Below are positions 43,751 to 52,650 of a stretch of DNA of 64,000 nt, one piece after another. Position 1 is the stretch's first letter; each line of letters begins with the position of its first letter. The stretch comes from Acetivibrio alkalicellulosi (GTDB taxonomy: Bacteria > Bacillota > Clostridia > Acetivibrionales > Acetivibrionaceae): assembly GCA_008125075.1 (NCBI GenBank), contig VLTH01000002.1:151195-215194 (forward strand), read 5' to 3'. Below the pieces are notes generated by a model. The model was given only the letters and a program-made list of their open reading frames with translations. It did no database searches and was not told the DNA's origin. Made by a program: the position numbers and the translations under genes.

Positions 43751-44368
43751 TTATTGAAGAGGAATAATAATCCTCATTCCTGGATATATAACATTTGGAT
43801 CTGCTATTCTATTTACTGCAATCAATAAAGCCAAACTTACATTATATCTTGCAGCTATATCAAACAACGTATCCCCTGGTGCTACTGTATGAATTACAGG
43901 AAATGCAGGCGGCCTTACTATTTCGGGCGCTTGTTCCATAAGGGTACGCCATGTTTGAATTTCAACAACTCCAGTTACAGGAAAACCCCGATCCCTTTGT
44001 ACTCTCTCTACCGCCTGTCGTATTCTCATATCAAAAACACCATCAATTATACCTATATTATATCCATTGGCAAGCAATAACCTTTGAAGAAATACCACAT
44101 AAACGCCTCTGCTTCCTTCCCTTAGAACAGGTAAAGGAGGCATTGGACTAATAGGTATCATTGGAATAACAAGCCTTTGTCCCGGAAATATAACATTGGG
44201 ATTTTCTATATTATTTATTGCTACAATTACTCCAATAGGTACATTAAATCGCCTTGATATTTCAAATAGAGTATCTCCTGGTCTAACTACATAAATTGTA
44301 GAAAAACCCGTCATTCCATGCATTTGACGTGGAATTTGAGCATTATAATAAAACTCCGTATAAAACAT
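43751..44368 (-). CDS. LysM-peptidoglycan-binding-LysM protein
   Basis: 205 residues. LysM 1 is at about 23-71 (VVRPGDTLFEISRRFNVPIG), the peptidoglycan-binding helical domain at about 80-142 (GSRGVYVVFLQRLLLANGYN, DGVFDMRIRQAVERVQRDRG), and LysM 2 at about 157-205 (VAPGDTLFDIAARYNVSLAL). No signal peptide is present, which is typical of mother-cell-made spore cortex/coat proteins. It binds peptidoglycan or chitin-like glycans. Confidence 0.88.
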   Translation of the reverse strand: MFYTEFYYNAQIPRQMHGMTGFSTIYVVRPGDTLFEISRRFNVPIGVIVAINNIENPNVIFPGQRLVIPMIPISPMPPLPVLREGSRGVYVVFLQRLLLANGYNIGIIDGVFDMRIRQAVERVQRDRGFPVTGVVEIQTWRTLMEQAPEIVRPPAFPVIHTVAPGDTLFDIAARYNVSLALLIAVNRIADPNVIYPGMRIIIPLQ

Positions 44369-44482
44369 AAAAACCCTCCAAACAAAAATAATGTTAACAT
44401 TTTATGTTACCTACTTATATTGTATGAAGAATTGTACTAAATGTTTACACAGCACTAAAAGATGGATAATTCTACATTGAGC

Positions 44483-45739
44483 TTACATATCTACAGATAT
44501 ATTTTTAAATCCTGCTTTAAAATCATATCCTGTAGGATTTTGAAAAATTATCAAATCAAACTTTGGAGCTACTGCCAAAATGTGATCAAAAATATCAGCC
44601 TGTATTCCCTCATATTTTATCCAGTCAGTTTCATTGGTAAATACATAAATCTCAAGGGGTAACCCAAACTCCTTAGGCGGAAGCTGTCTAACAATTTGAA
44701 TCATGCCCTTATGTGTTTTAGGATGGTTCTTTAGGTAGTTATCAATATATACTCTAAATACACCTATGTTGGTAAGATGTCTACCGTTCACTAAAACAGA
44801 TGAGTCCACATTGTGTTTTTTATTATATTCATCAATTTCCTTTTGTTTTTTTATTATATAGTCCTTTAAATAGTGTACTTTCTTATATTTTTCAATCATT
44901 TCATCTGTACAAAAACTTATACTGGAAGTATCAATATATACAGAACGCATTATTCTTCTTCCCCCCGCCTCTTGCATTCCTCTCCAGTTTTTAAATGAGT
45001 CAGAAACAAGTAAATATGTGGGAATAGTAGTAATTGTTCTATCAAAGTTTTGAACTTTCACAGTATTTAAGGAAATATCTATTACATCTCCATCTGCCCC
45101 ATACTTAGGCATTTCAATCCAATCTCCTACGCGAACCATGTCGTTTGAAGATAGTTGAACACCAGCTACAAGTCCTAAAATAGAGTCCTTAAACACCAGC
45201 ATAAGCACCGCTGAAAGAGCACCTATACCACCTAGCAGTATTAATGGGCTTTCTCCAATTATTTCTCCAATAACTAATATACCTGCAACAATATACAAAA
45301 AAATCTTTATTACCTGAATATAGCTTTTTATTGGCTTTTCTTTTGACACCTTAAAAGTATTATATATGTCATTTACTGCAGTTAAAAAAGCATCTACTGT
45401 TAAAACACCTATAATAATAATATATATTGAAACACCTTTTAATATCCACGTTTCCACATCAGATGGAAATGTTGTAGAAAAAGCTCTTATAATAATAGCA
45501 GGAACTAAATGAGATAGCCTTTGAAAAACTTTCCTTTCAAGCATAATATTGTCCCATTTAAACCTATTATTTTTAATGTAATGAGATACAATTCTCAATA
45601 TAACATTTTTTGTTATAATATTGGCCACAACACTTATCATTATTATAAGTACGCCTAATAGAATGTAAGATAAATACCCCGAAACACTGGAGCTTACTCC
45701 AAAATCATTCAAAATTTCCAAAAAGAATTTTTGAATCAC
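44483..45739 (-). CDS. MscS family mechanosensitive channel (YbdG-like)
   Basis: 418 residues. Five transmembrane helices come first, then the pore region (LLGGIGALSAVLMLVFKDSILGLVAG) and the MscS beta domain (VRVGDWIEMPKYGADGDVID, TVKVQNFDRTITTIPTYLLV). The C-terminal domain with NIGVFRVYIDNYLKNHP and LPLEIYVFTNETDW matches the long YbdG/YjeP-like branch and not MscS itself. It should open on membrane tension during hypo-osmotic shock. Confidence 0.9.
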   Translation of the reverse strand: MIQKFFLEILNDFGVSSSVSGYLSYILLGVLIIMISVVANIITKNVILRIVSHYIKNNRFKWDNIMLERKVFQRLSHLVPAIIIRAFSTTFPSDVETWILKGVSIYIIIIGVLTVDAFLTAVNDIYNTFKVSKEKPIKSYIQVIKIFLYIVAGILVIGEIIGESPLILLGGIGALSAVLMLVFKDSILGLVAGVQLSSNDMVRVGDWIEMPKYGADGDVIDISLNTVKVQNFDRTITTIPTYLLVSDSFKNWRGMQEAGGRRIMRSVYIDTSSISFCTDEMIEKYKKVHYLKDYIIKKQKEIDEYNKKHNVDSSVLVNGRHLTNIGVFRVYIDNYLKNHPKTHKGMIQIVRQLPPKEFGLPLEIYVFTNETDWIKYEGIQADIFDHILAVAPKFDLIIFQNPTGYDFKAGFKNISVDM

Positions 45740-45917
45740 ATAATCACCTCATATTATTTTTTGAACCTCTTTTTTTGTATTATACGTTACACCAAAGCAT
45801 CTGTCAAAGGCAAAGGTATTAATAGGATGTACTTAATTAATCTGAATAATAACATTCCCGAAACTTAAGTTCCCCGGTATAGAGCCTGTAAATAATATGC
45901 ACCCATATAACTTGCAT

Positions 45918-45941
45918 CAAAAAAGGCAGCAAAGCTGCCTT
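45918..45941 (-). terminator. terminator of the 95-residue gene
   Basis: GGCAGC-TTT-GCTGCC followed by TTTTTT on the minus strand, about 60 bases after the stop at 46000. A repeat-like AAAAGAACCGTCCCCATG (45979-45996) lies between. Confidence 0.8.
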
Positions 45942-45999
45942 AAACTTAAATATAATATGATTACTAAACCAATGAAACAAAAGAACCGTCCCCATGTTT

Positions 46000-46287
46000 C
46001 TATGAAACTACTTCAATTGATCCTCCTGCATCTCTTATTGAATCAAATAATCCGCCTAGTTTTTTCTCTCCACCAATAAATGGCAAGCGTATAATTAAGC
46101 ATATTCCTCCTGGCGAAGTAACTTCAATTAGATTTAACAGGTTTATAACCGCTCCTGGTGGTATAGATATACGTAATACTGTTCCTGGAAGTTGTGGACA
46201 AAACTTTTTAGTTGGAACAGGAGGAGTAGGTTTTATTTTTGTTGGTTTACAGCCACCACCATCAACCCAAAATTCTGAATATTCCAT
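46000..46287 (-). CDS. hypothetical 95-residue protein
   Basis: It starts behind AAGGAGGTTATCTT. The N-terminal third is proline- and cysteine-rich (GGGCKPTKIKPTPPVPTKKF). The rest is hydrophobic beta (TVLRISIPPGAVINLLNLIE, GGICLIIRLPFIGG). There is no signal peptide and I do not recognise a family. The ribosome site, lone position and terminator show a real gene. A spore-surface or exosporium protein is possible but unsupported. Confidence 0.65.
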   Translation of the reverse strand: MEYSEFWVDGGGCKPTKIKPTPPVPTKKFCPQLPGTVLRISIPPGAVINLLNLIEVTSPGGICLIIRLPFIGGEKKLGGLFDSIRDAGGSIEVVS

Positions 46288-46502
46288 AAGATAACCTCCT
46301 TATATTTGTAGTTATATTACATACTATTCATTTGAACATAAAGTGTTGACATAAAATTTGCAATATACTTATATTCTTAATAATAATTTATATTATATGT
46401 TGATATTAATATATTAATATGTTATGCTATAACTCACAAAAAGCTTTATTTGTATAAATTTTCTTTATTATATTTATATTAATGTAGAATTGACTACATA
46501 AA

Positions 46503-48317
46503 ATGAAAAGGTTTATAAAAATGAATTTAGATAATATTTACCAAAAGCACTTGAAACAATACTCAGATACAAAGGACAATCTATCAAAAAAATCTAATAC
46601 TATTAGTACGTTAAGGCTACTAGTTTTTATTGCTGGTGTATTAATTGCAATATTAGGCTATAGTTCATTTGGTATTATGTATAGTGTTGGAGTTTTTATT
46701 ACTTCAATGATCTTTTTTGTATTTTTAGTTGTAAAGCATGAAAAAATCATATCTCAGGTTAATCGTTATAAAAACTTAGCCCAAGTAAACAAAGACTGTA
46801 TTTCTAGAATGGATGGCAAATGGATTAATTTTTCTAAAAATGGTGAGGATTATATTGATTATGAGCATAACTACTCAAATGATCTTGATATTTTCGGAAA
46901 AGCATCCTTGTATCAATTGATTAATACTTCTAAAACATATTATGGAGGCTTAAAACTTAAAAATCTTTTAACTAATCCTGATAAAAATATAGATAGCATA
47001 ATAAAACGTCAAAATGCTATTAAAGAGCTTTCTCAAAAAATAGATTTTTGTCAAGGTTTAGAATGTGAAGGAATGCTAGATGAAGAAGTATCTAGAGATC
47101 CTGTAAATCTGATTGAATACTCACAAGACAAATCTAAAGTTTTTGGAAAATGGCTTGAATGGACTTTTTATATACTTCCTGAATTAAGCATATTATCAAT
47201 AATTATTTGCCTTATTGACAGGAGAATATCAATTTATATACCAGTTTTTTTACTTATCACTCACATATTACTTAATTTGTATGGTAACACAAAGGCTATT
47301 TATACAATTAATAAAGTAAGTGGTTATAAAAACAAAATTAAAATCTTTTATAAAATAATAAAGTTAATCGAAAATGAACATTTTAACGACCAATACCTAA
47401 TAGAATTAAAGGGCAAATTGTTTAATAACAAATCTGCTTCCTCACAAATAAAAGGTTTGGAGAAAATAGTAGAAGCCTTAGATTTAAGATTTAATCCATT
47501 TTTCGCGTTTTTCTCAAACATATTGGTCTTTTGGAATTTTCACTGTGTTATGGCTTTAGAAAGGTGGAAATCCAATTCAGGTAAATCAATAAAAACTTGG
47601 ATTGAAACTATTGGTATGTTTGAAGCATTATCAAGTTTAGCAATGGTTTCCCAATTAAATCCTCATTGGACATTTCCACAATTCTCTAAAAAAGATGTGT
47701 TTTTTTTAGCTGATGAAATGAGTCACCCACTTATTCATACGGAAAAAAGGGTGTGTAACAGTATAAAAATTGATGGTGAAGTATGCATTATAACTGGATC
47801 AAACATGTCAGGAAAAACTACATTTTTAAGAACTATCGGAATTAATCTGGTTCTTGCATACGCAGGAGCAGCTACTTGTTCTAAAAAATTTGAGCCATCT
47901 ATTATGGATATTTATACTTCAATGAGAATAACAGATGATTTAAATCAAGGAATCTCTACCTTTTATGCAGAGCTTTTAAGAATTAAAATGATAATAGAAA
48001 ACTCAAAAAAGAAAAATCCTATGATTTTTCTAATTGATGAAGTATTTAGAGGAACAAATTCAGAAGATAGAATAATCGGTGCAAAAAACGTAGTTCTTAA
48101 TTTATATAAAGACTGGATTATTGGTCTTATATCTACTCATGATTTTGAGCTATGTAATTTAAAAAATGAAAACCTTATGAATATATCAAATTATCATTTT
48201 GAAGAAAAGTATACAAATAATATGATTGAATTTGACTATATTTTAAAATCAGGACAATGTAAATCTACCAATGCAAAATATCTTATGAAAATGGTTGGAA
48301 TTGAGCTTAAAGACTAA
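46503..48317 (+). CDS. membrane-anchored MutS-like ATPase
   Basis: 604 residues. Two transmembrane helices come early (LRLLVFIAGVLIAILGY, VGVFITSMIFFVFLVV) and one or two more near 220-260. MutS core/lever-like helices follow, then a complete MutS ATPase: Walker A GSNMSGKTTFLRTIG, Walker B IFLIDEVFRGTNSEDR, and STHDFELC. It lacks the mismatch-binding domain with the Phe-x-Glu motif, so it is not a mismatch-repair MutS. Related proteins are annotated only as MutS-family. Its membrane position suggests a different role. No clear ribosome site precedes ATG 46503, so ATG 46521 could be used. Confidence 0.85.
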   Translation: MKRFIKMNLDNIYQKHLKQYSDTKDNLSKKSNTISTLRLLVFIAGVLIAILGYSSFGIMYSVGVFITSMIFFVFLVVKHEKIISQVNRYKNLAQVNKDCISRMDGKWINFSKNGEDYIDYEHNYSNDLDIFGKASLYQLINTSKTYYGGLKLKNLLTNPDKNIDSIIKRQNAIKELSQKIDFCQGLECEGMLDEEVSRDPVNLIEYSQDKSKVFGKWLEWTFYILPELSILSIIICLIDRRISIYIPVFLLITHILLNLYGNTKAIYTINKVSGYKNKIKIFYKIIKLIENEHFNDQYLIELKGKLFNNKSASSQIKGLEKIVEALDLRFNPFFAFFSNILVFWNFHCVMALERWKSNSGKSIKTWIETIGMFEALSSLAMVSQLNPHWTFPQFSKKDVFFLADEMSHPLIHTEKRVCNSIKIDGEVCIITGSNMSGKTTFLRTIGINLVLAYAGAATCSKKFEPSIMDIYTSMRITDDLNQGISTFYAELLRIKMIIENSKKKNPMIFLIDEVFRGTNSEDRIIGAKNVVLNLYKDWIIGLISTHDFELCNLKNENLMNISNYHFEEKYTNNMIEFDYILKSGQCKSTNAKYLMKMVGIELKD

Positions 48318-48450
48318 TTTGAATTTTATCATTTTATCAAAAGCCCCTTAACTTTTAAGTCTTTCACTACCTTCTAAGACTTCTAATTAAAAAATTTTAT
48401 AATTTTTTAAAAATATATAAAGTATTTTCTCGTTATGTCCGATATGTTTC

Positions 48451-48543
48451 TTGACAATTAAAAATAACATTTTAATTATATATTTACTCCCCTATAAACC
48501 GTGTGTTCTCACATCTTCCTTGGAATGACACGGTATTTTTTTG
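48451..48543 (+). ncRNA. candidate short transcript ending in a strong hairpin
   Basis: TTGACA (48451-48456) with an AT-rich block TTTAATTATAT at -10 distance is followed by a hairpin ACCGTGT/ACACGGT (48498-48504 with 48528-48534) and ATTTTTTT. The hairpin is too far (about 180 bases) from the MutS-like stop to be its obvious terminator. It may be a small RNA or just a displaced terminator. Nothing else is seen in 48318-48700. Confidence 0.3.
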
Positions 48544-48700
48544 TGCTTTTATATATTTTTGAAATATTTTTCTACACATTTATTACACGCACCTTTTTTC
48601 GAACACATGTTTGATTTTTTTGTTTTTCCGTGTTATAATATATATTGAAATTTAATTATAATTTATAATCTTTTGACTACTGCTTTAGGATGGTGTGATT

Positions 48701-50011
48701 ATGGAACTACAAAAAAAACTTGAGATTTTATCTGGTGCTGCAAAATATGATGTATCCTGCTCATCTAGCGGGAGCAAAAGAAAAAATACCAAGGTTGGAA
48801 TAGGAAACGGCTCTTCATGTGGTATCTGTCATAGCTGGTCTGATGACGGAAGATGTATTTCTCTATTAAAAATTCTTCTTACAAACTACTGTGTATATGA
48901 TTGTGCATACTGCGTAAACAGAATTTCAAATGATGTTCCACGTGCCACATTTACACCTGAAGAAGTTGCTGGACTTACAATTAATTTTTATAAGAGAAAC
49001 TATATAGAAGGTCTGTTTTTAAGTTCTGCTATTATCAAAAACCCAAATTACACTATGGAGCTTTTGTATCAATCTGTAAAAATTCTTAGGACTCAACATA
49101 GATTTAACGGCTATATACATATAAAAGCCATTCCTGGCTCCGACTTAAATCTTATTGAATTAACAGGACAACTTGTAGATAGAATGAGCGTAAATATTGA
49201 GCTTCCTTCAAGTAATGGTCTTAAGATGCTGGCTCCTCAAAAGGAAAAGCAATCCATCTTAAAACCCATGGGATTTATAAACTCAAAAATACTACAGACA
49301 AAAGAAGAAAAGCGAATAGTGAAAAAGACTCCTTCTTTTGTACCTGCAGGTCAAAGTACTCAGCTTATTGTTGGAGCTACGCCAGATCATGATTTAAGCA
49401 TTATTCGTCTTTCTGAGAAGCTATACCAGCACTATAGGCTAAAAAGAGTTTATTATTCTGCATATGTGCCAGTTACTTCACAAAACCCAAACCTCCCTGC
49501 AATCAACAAGCCACCTTTATTAAGGGAACACAGGCTTTATCAGGCCGATTGGCTTTTAAGGTTTTATGGCTTTAGTGCACAAGAGCTACTAAATGAAAGC
49601 ATGCCAAATTTTGATACCAAAGTGGATCCTAAAGCAAACTGGGCTCTTAATAACATTCACCTCTTCCCTGTAGAGATTAATCGGGCTGATTATGAGACAC
49701 TTCTTAGAGTCCCTGGTATTGGCGTTCGTTCAGCCCAAAAAATTATCAGAGCTAGAAAAGTAAAGTCTTTAGACATGGATGATTTAAAAAAACTAGGGAT
49801 TGTTTTAAAGCGTGCAAAATTCTTTATTACATGTAAAGGCAAGTACAACGGAGGATTAGATATTAATGATAAACTTATACGCTATGCTCTTACAGACGAC
49901 GTGAAGACTTATGACATCACCACCCAATGGGAACAATTGTCACTCTTTCCCATGCTTGATAGTATGCCTACTTTAAATGATAATTTTATGAGTATTACAG
50001 GTGAAATATAA
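48701..50011 (+). CDS. radical SAM protein of putative DNA modification/repair (TIGR03916 type)
   Basis: About 436 residues from ATG 48701 (AGGATGG upstream). It has a CNTSC-type pre-motif (GNGSSCGICHSWSDDGRC) and the radical-SAM cluster CVYDCAYC in ILLTNYCVYDCAYCVNR. The C-terminus holds a helix-hairpin-helix DNA-binding motif (LLRVPGIGVRSAQKIIRARK). The family is paired with a DUF4130 protein, as here, where the two genes overlap by one base (TAATG). Repair of a specific DNA lesion is suggested by the family but not proven. Confidence 0.88.
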   Translation: MELQKKLEILSGAAKYDVSCSSSGSKRKNTKVGIGNGSSCGICHSWSDDGRCISLLKILLTNYCVYDCAYCVNRISNDVPRATFTPEEVAGLTINFYKRNYIEGLFLSSAIIKNPNYTMELLYQSVKILRTQHRFNGYIHIKAIPGSDLNLIELTGQLVDRMSVNIELPSSNGLKMLAPQKEKQSILKPMGFINSKILQTKEEKRIVKKTPSFVPAGQSTQLIVGATPDHDLSIIRLSEKLYQHYRLKRVYYSAYVPVTSQNPNLPAINKPPLLREHRLYQADWLLRFYGFSAQELLNESMPNFDTKVDPKANWALNNIHLFPVEINRADYETLLRVPGIGVRSAQKIIRARKVKSLDMDDLKKLGIVLKRAKFFITCKGKYNGGLDINDKLIRYALTDDVKTYDITTQWEQLSLFPMLDSMPTLNDNFMSITGEI

Positions 50012-50748
50012 TGGTAAATTATTATTATGACGGAAGTTTTGAAGGTCTTCTAACCTCAATATATGAAGCATACTATAAGAGACAATCTCCCTATATTGCT
50101 CCTGCTCAAAAATCTAAGCAAATAAATATGTTTGAAGAAAATTTCCAAATAGAAACCTGTCAGGAAAAAGCCTCAAAAGTCTATGATGCAATTTATAAGA
50201 AAATATCTTATGATGCATTAAAACATGTTTATCACGCATATCTTTCTGAGCTTGATGGTGTTAGCCAAAATATATACCAGTATATAAAGCTAGGATTTAA
50301 AGTAGGTAAAAAAGTAGACTTATACCTTACGGACGAAAGTGTTTTTCCTGTCCATAATGCATCAAGATTGGTGCGAAAAGAAACTCATTTAATGCATGGA
50401 CTAATACGTTTTAAAAGTTTTGACGATGATTTATACTATGCATCCTACCAACCAGATCATAACATAACTGCTTTGTTGATTCCGCATTTTTCAAAGAGAT
50501 TCTCTAGTCAAAACTGGATAATACATGATATAAAAAGAAATATTGGTGCTGTATATGATAAAACCAATTGTGTCATTACAGATATGCCAAATCAAATATA
50601 TAATAAGCAAATCTTTAAACAAGACCAATATGAAAACCTGTTTAAAGAGTTTTTTAATAGTATTTGTATTAAGGAAAGAATCAATCCAAAACTTCAAAAA
50701 CAATTTATGCCTAAGAGATATTGGAAACATCTTATAGAAAAGCAGTAA
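50011..50748 (+). CDS. DUF4130 family putative DNA repair protein (TIGR03915 type)
   Basis: 245 residues. It starts MVNYYYDGSFEGLLTSIYEA, the family signature, and contains RLVRKETHLMHGLIRFKSF, YYASYQPDHNITALLIPHFS and FKEFFNSICIKERINPKLQK. It is related by fold to the uracil-DNA-glycosylase-linked DUF4130 group. ATG overlaps the TAA of the radical-SAM gene, so the two products are made together, probably as a two-component repair enzyme. Confidence 0.88.
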   Translation: MVNYYYDGSFEGLLTSIYEAYYKRQSPYIAPAQKSKQINMFEENFQIETCQEKASKVYDAIYKKISYDALKHVYHAYLSELDGVSQNIYQYIKLGFKVGKKVDLYLTDESVFPVHNASRLVRKETHLMHGLIRFKSFDDDLYYASYQPDHNITALLIPHFSKRFSSQNWIIHDIKRNIGAVYDKTNCVITDMPNQIYNKQIFKQDQYENLFKEFFNSICIKERINPKLQKQFMPKRYWKHLIEKQ

Positions 50749-50837
50749 AAGCACCATTCTTCCTATAGTATGTGGCAGCATAAATCTGCTGCCACAGTTT
50801 TTTATCTTATTCTAATCCTCTTATAAATCTTCATTTG

Positions 50838-50892
50838 GAGTTGAGTCTCCATCTGAAGCCTCGATGTTTAGCTTTAGCTAAACGAGTCTTAT
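50838..50892. repeat. R4 repeat between the DUF4130 gene and ddh
   Basis: GAGTTGAGTCTCCATCTGAA, then GCCTCGATGTTTAGCTTTAG and CTAAACGAGTCTT. It matches the copies at 40033 and 43644 over about 45 bases. Confidence 0.65.
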
Positions 50893-50925
50893 AACAAAAA
50901 CCTAAGGGGCTCGATACCCCGAGAT
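50893..50925 (-). terminator. terminator of ddh
   Basis: On the minus strand GGGGTATCGAGCCCC forms a hairpin followed by TTAGGTTTTTG, about 25 bases after the ddh stop. Confidence 0.55.
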
Positions 50926-50947
50926 CTATTTAAAGCTTTCCTATTCT

Positions 50948-51932
50948 TTACAATAATTCTTTTCTAAGATCTGCTGGAGATTTGTGAGACAAATATGATA
51001 ATGGTACATCAAAAACTGTCTTAGCTCCAATTTGACCTTCTTTGTTTAACTTATGTGCTGCACGTGCATAAGCTACCAAGACACTTGCAGTAAATTCTGG
51101 ATTACTATCTAATTTAATTGAGAATTCTACAATATGCTTATTGTTTTGACCAGTTTCTCCACAGCGTATTACAAATCCACCATGAGGCATTTTTGAATGA
51201 TTTTCTTTTAGCTCTTCTTCAGATATAAATGTTACATTAGTCTCATAGTCTGAAAAGTAGTTTGGCATTGACTTAATTTCATTTTCAATCTTTTCTTTGT
51301 CTGCACCTTCTTTTGCTACAACATAGCAATCTCTTAAGTGCTTTTCTTTAGTGGTTAACTTAGGGTTTGTACCTTGCCTTACTTTTTCAAGTGCTTTGTC
51401 TATTGGTATGGTATATTGAACGCCGTTCTTAACACCTTCTACTCTTCTTATTGCATCCGAGTGTCCCTGACTAATACCTTTACCCCAAAAAGTATATTCT
51501 TTTCCGTCTGGCAGTATTGCTTCACTTAGCATCCTATTCATGGAAAACAAGCCGGGATCCCAACCAACAGAAATAATGCCAATCTTATTGCCTGCTTTTG
51601 CGGCACTGTCTACTTCATCAAAATACTCTGGTATTTTAGCATGTGTGTCAAAACTGTCAACAGTATTAAACATCTTGGCAAATTCTGGCCCTTGTTGTGG
51701 TAAGTCTGTAGCAGATCCCCCACAAAGTAACATAACATCAATTTTATCCTTATGTTTAACTGCCTCATCTACATGAAACCTTAACACCAGGTGTATTTAC
51801 ACTGACACTATCAGTATTTCTTCTTGTAAATACTGCAACAAGTTCCATGTCTGGGGTTTTATTGATAGCACATTCTACTCCCCTACCCAAGTTTCCATAT
51901 CCAACAATTCCAATTTTAATTTTTGTGTTCAA
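50948..51932 (-). pseudogene. ddh: meso-diaminopimelate dehydrogenase with a frameshift
   Basis: Two overlapping frames together encode one 328-residue enzyme. The N-terminal part starts at TTG 51930-51932 behind GGAGG and gives NTKIKIGIVGYGNLGRGVE (NADP-binding) up to NTPGVKV. The second frame continues with HVDEAVKHKDKIDVMLLCGG, SATDLPQQGPEFA and GWDPGLFSMNRMLSEA to the C-terminus. Removing one T from the TTT at 51776-51778 restores the family sequence GVKVHVDEA. The enzyme makes meso-diaminopimelate from tetrahydrodipicolinate in one step for lysine and cell wall. A true mutation or a sequencing error are both possible. Confidence 0.88.
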
Positions 51933-51977
51933 AAAAATTCCTCCTACTTGTATATTATTATATAGTAAAATTATAAC

Positions 51978-52026
51978 CTCTGAAAATATAACTTTCACCT
52001 TGAAAAGTTGAAATAATATTTCATAT
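51978..52026. repeat. R1 repeat, short deletion derivative, upstream of ddh
   Basis: CTCTGAAAATATAACTTTCAC and GTTGAAATAATATTTCATAT are the two R1 ends with nearly all of the middle missing. It lies about 45 bases upstream of the ddh start. Confidence 0.5.
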
Positions 52027-52124
52027 CTTCTTATAACATAAAAATTACAGGAAACATTATACCATAAAAAGTTAATATATAAAAGGACAAATTATTAGAA
52101 CATTAGAACACATTAAAAGCACAT

Positions 52125-52604
52125 TTACTTGTGGTACGTCTCATTTGATAATATTTTAAATGCTCTAAATATTTGCTCTAAGATAAGAACCCTTGCTAAT
52201 TGGTGTGGAAATGTTAGGTCTGAGAGGGAAAAACGAAAATCTGCCTCATCTAAGAGTTGCTGGTCTATTCCTAATGAGCCACCTATAATAAAGGTAATGT
52301 TTGATTTGCCGCATACAAAAAAAGAATTGAGTTTATTTGAAAACTCTTCTGAAGTTAACTTTTTTCCCTTTATATCTAAAACAATCAACACAGAGGCTTC
52401 TTTTATTTGTTTTCTAATTCGCTCTGCCTCTCTTTTTTTTACCTGAATTTCCTGTGAAGGACTAAGCTTGTCAGATGCCTGCTCATCACTAACTTCAACT
52501 AGTTGAAGCTGACAAAACTTAGAAAGCCTTTTAGTGTACTCTGTTACAGCTTCTTTTAAATACTTTTCCTTAAGTTTACCAACTGCTATTATATTAATTT
52601 TCAT
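52125..52604 (-). CDS. rlmH: 23S rRNA (pseudouridine1915-N3)-methyltransferase RlmH
   Basis: 159 residues, full length. It has MKINIIAVGKLKEKYLKEAV, then LDIKGKKLTSEEFSNKL, the SPOUT knot ITFIIGGSLGIDQQLL, and the C-terminal FSLSDLTFPHQLARVLILEQ with YRAF-like IFRAFKI and HK. It methylates pseudouridine 1915 of 23S rRNA in helix 69. It is the usual last gene of the wal cluster. Confidence 0.96.
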   Translation of the reverse strand: MKINIIAVGKLKEKYLKEAVTEYTKRLSKFCQLQLVEVSDEQASDKLSPSQEIQVKKREAERIRKQIKEASVLIVLDIKGKKLTSEEFSNKLNSFFVCGKSNITFIIGGSLGIDQQLLDEADFRFSLSDLTFPHQLARVLILEQIFRAFKILSNETYHK

Positions 52605-52650
52605 TAAATACCTCAGTTTAAATAGTGCTCAATTTTACCTTTAACTGATT

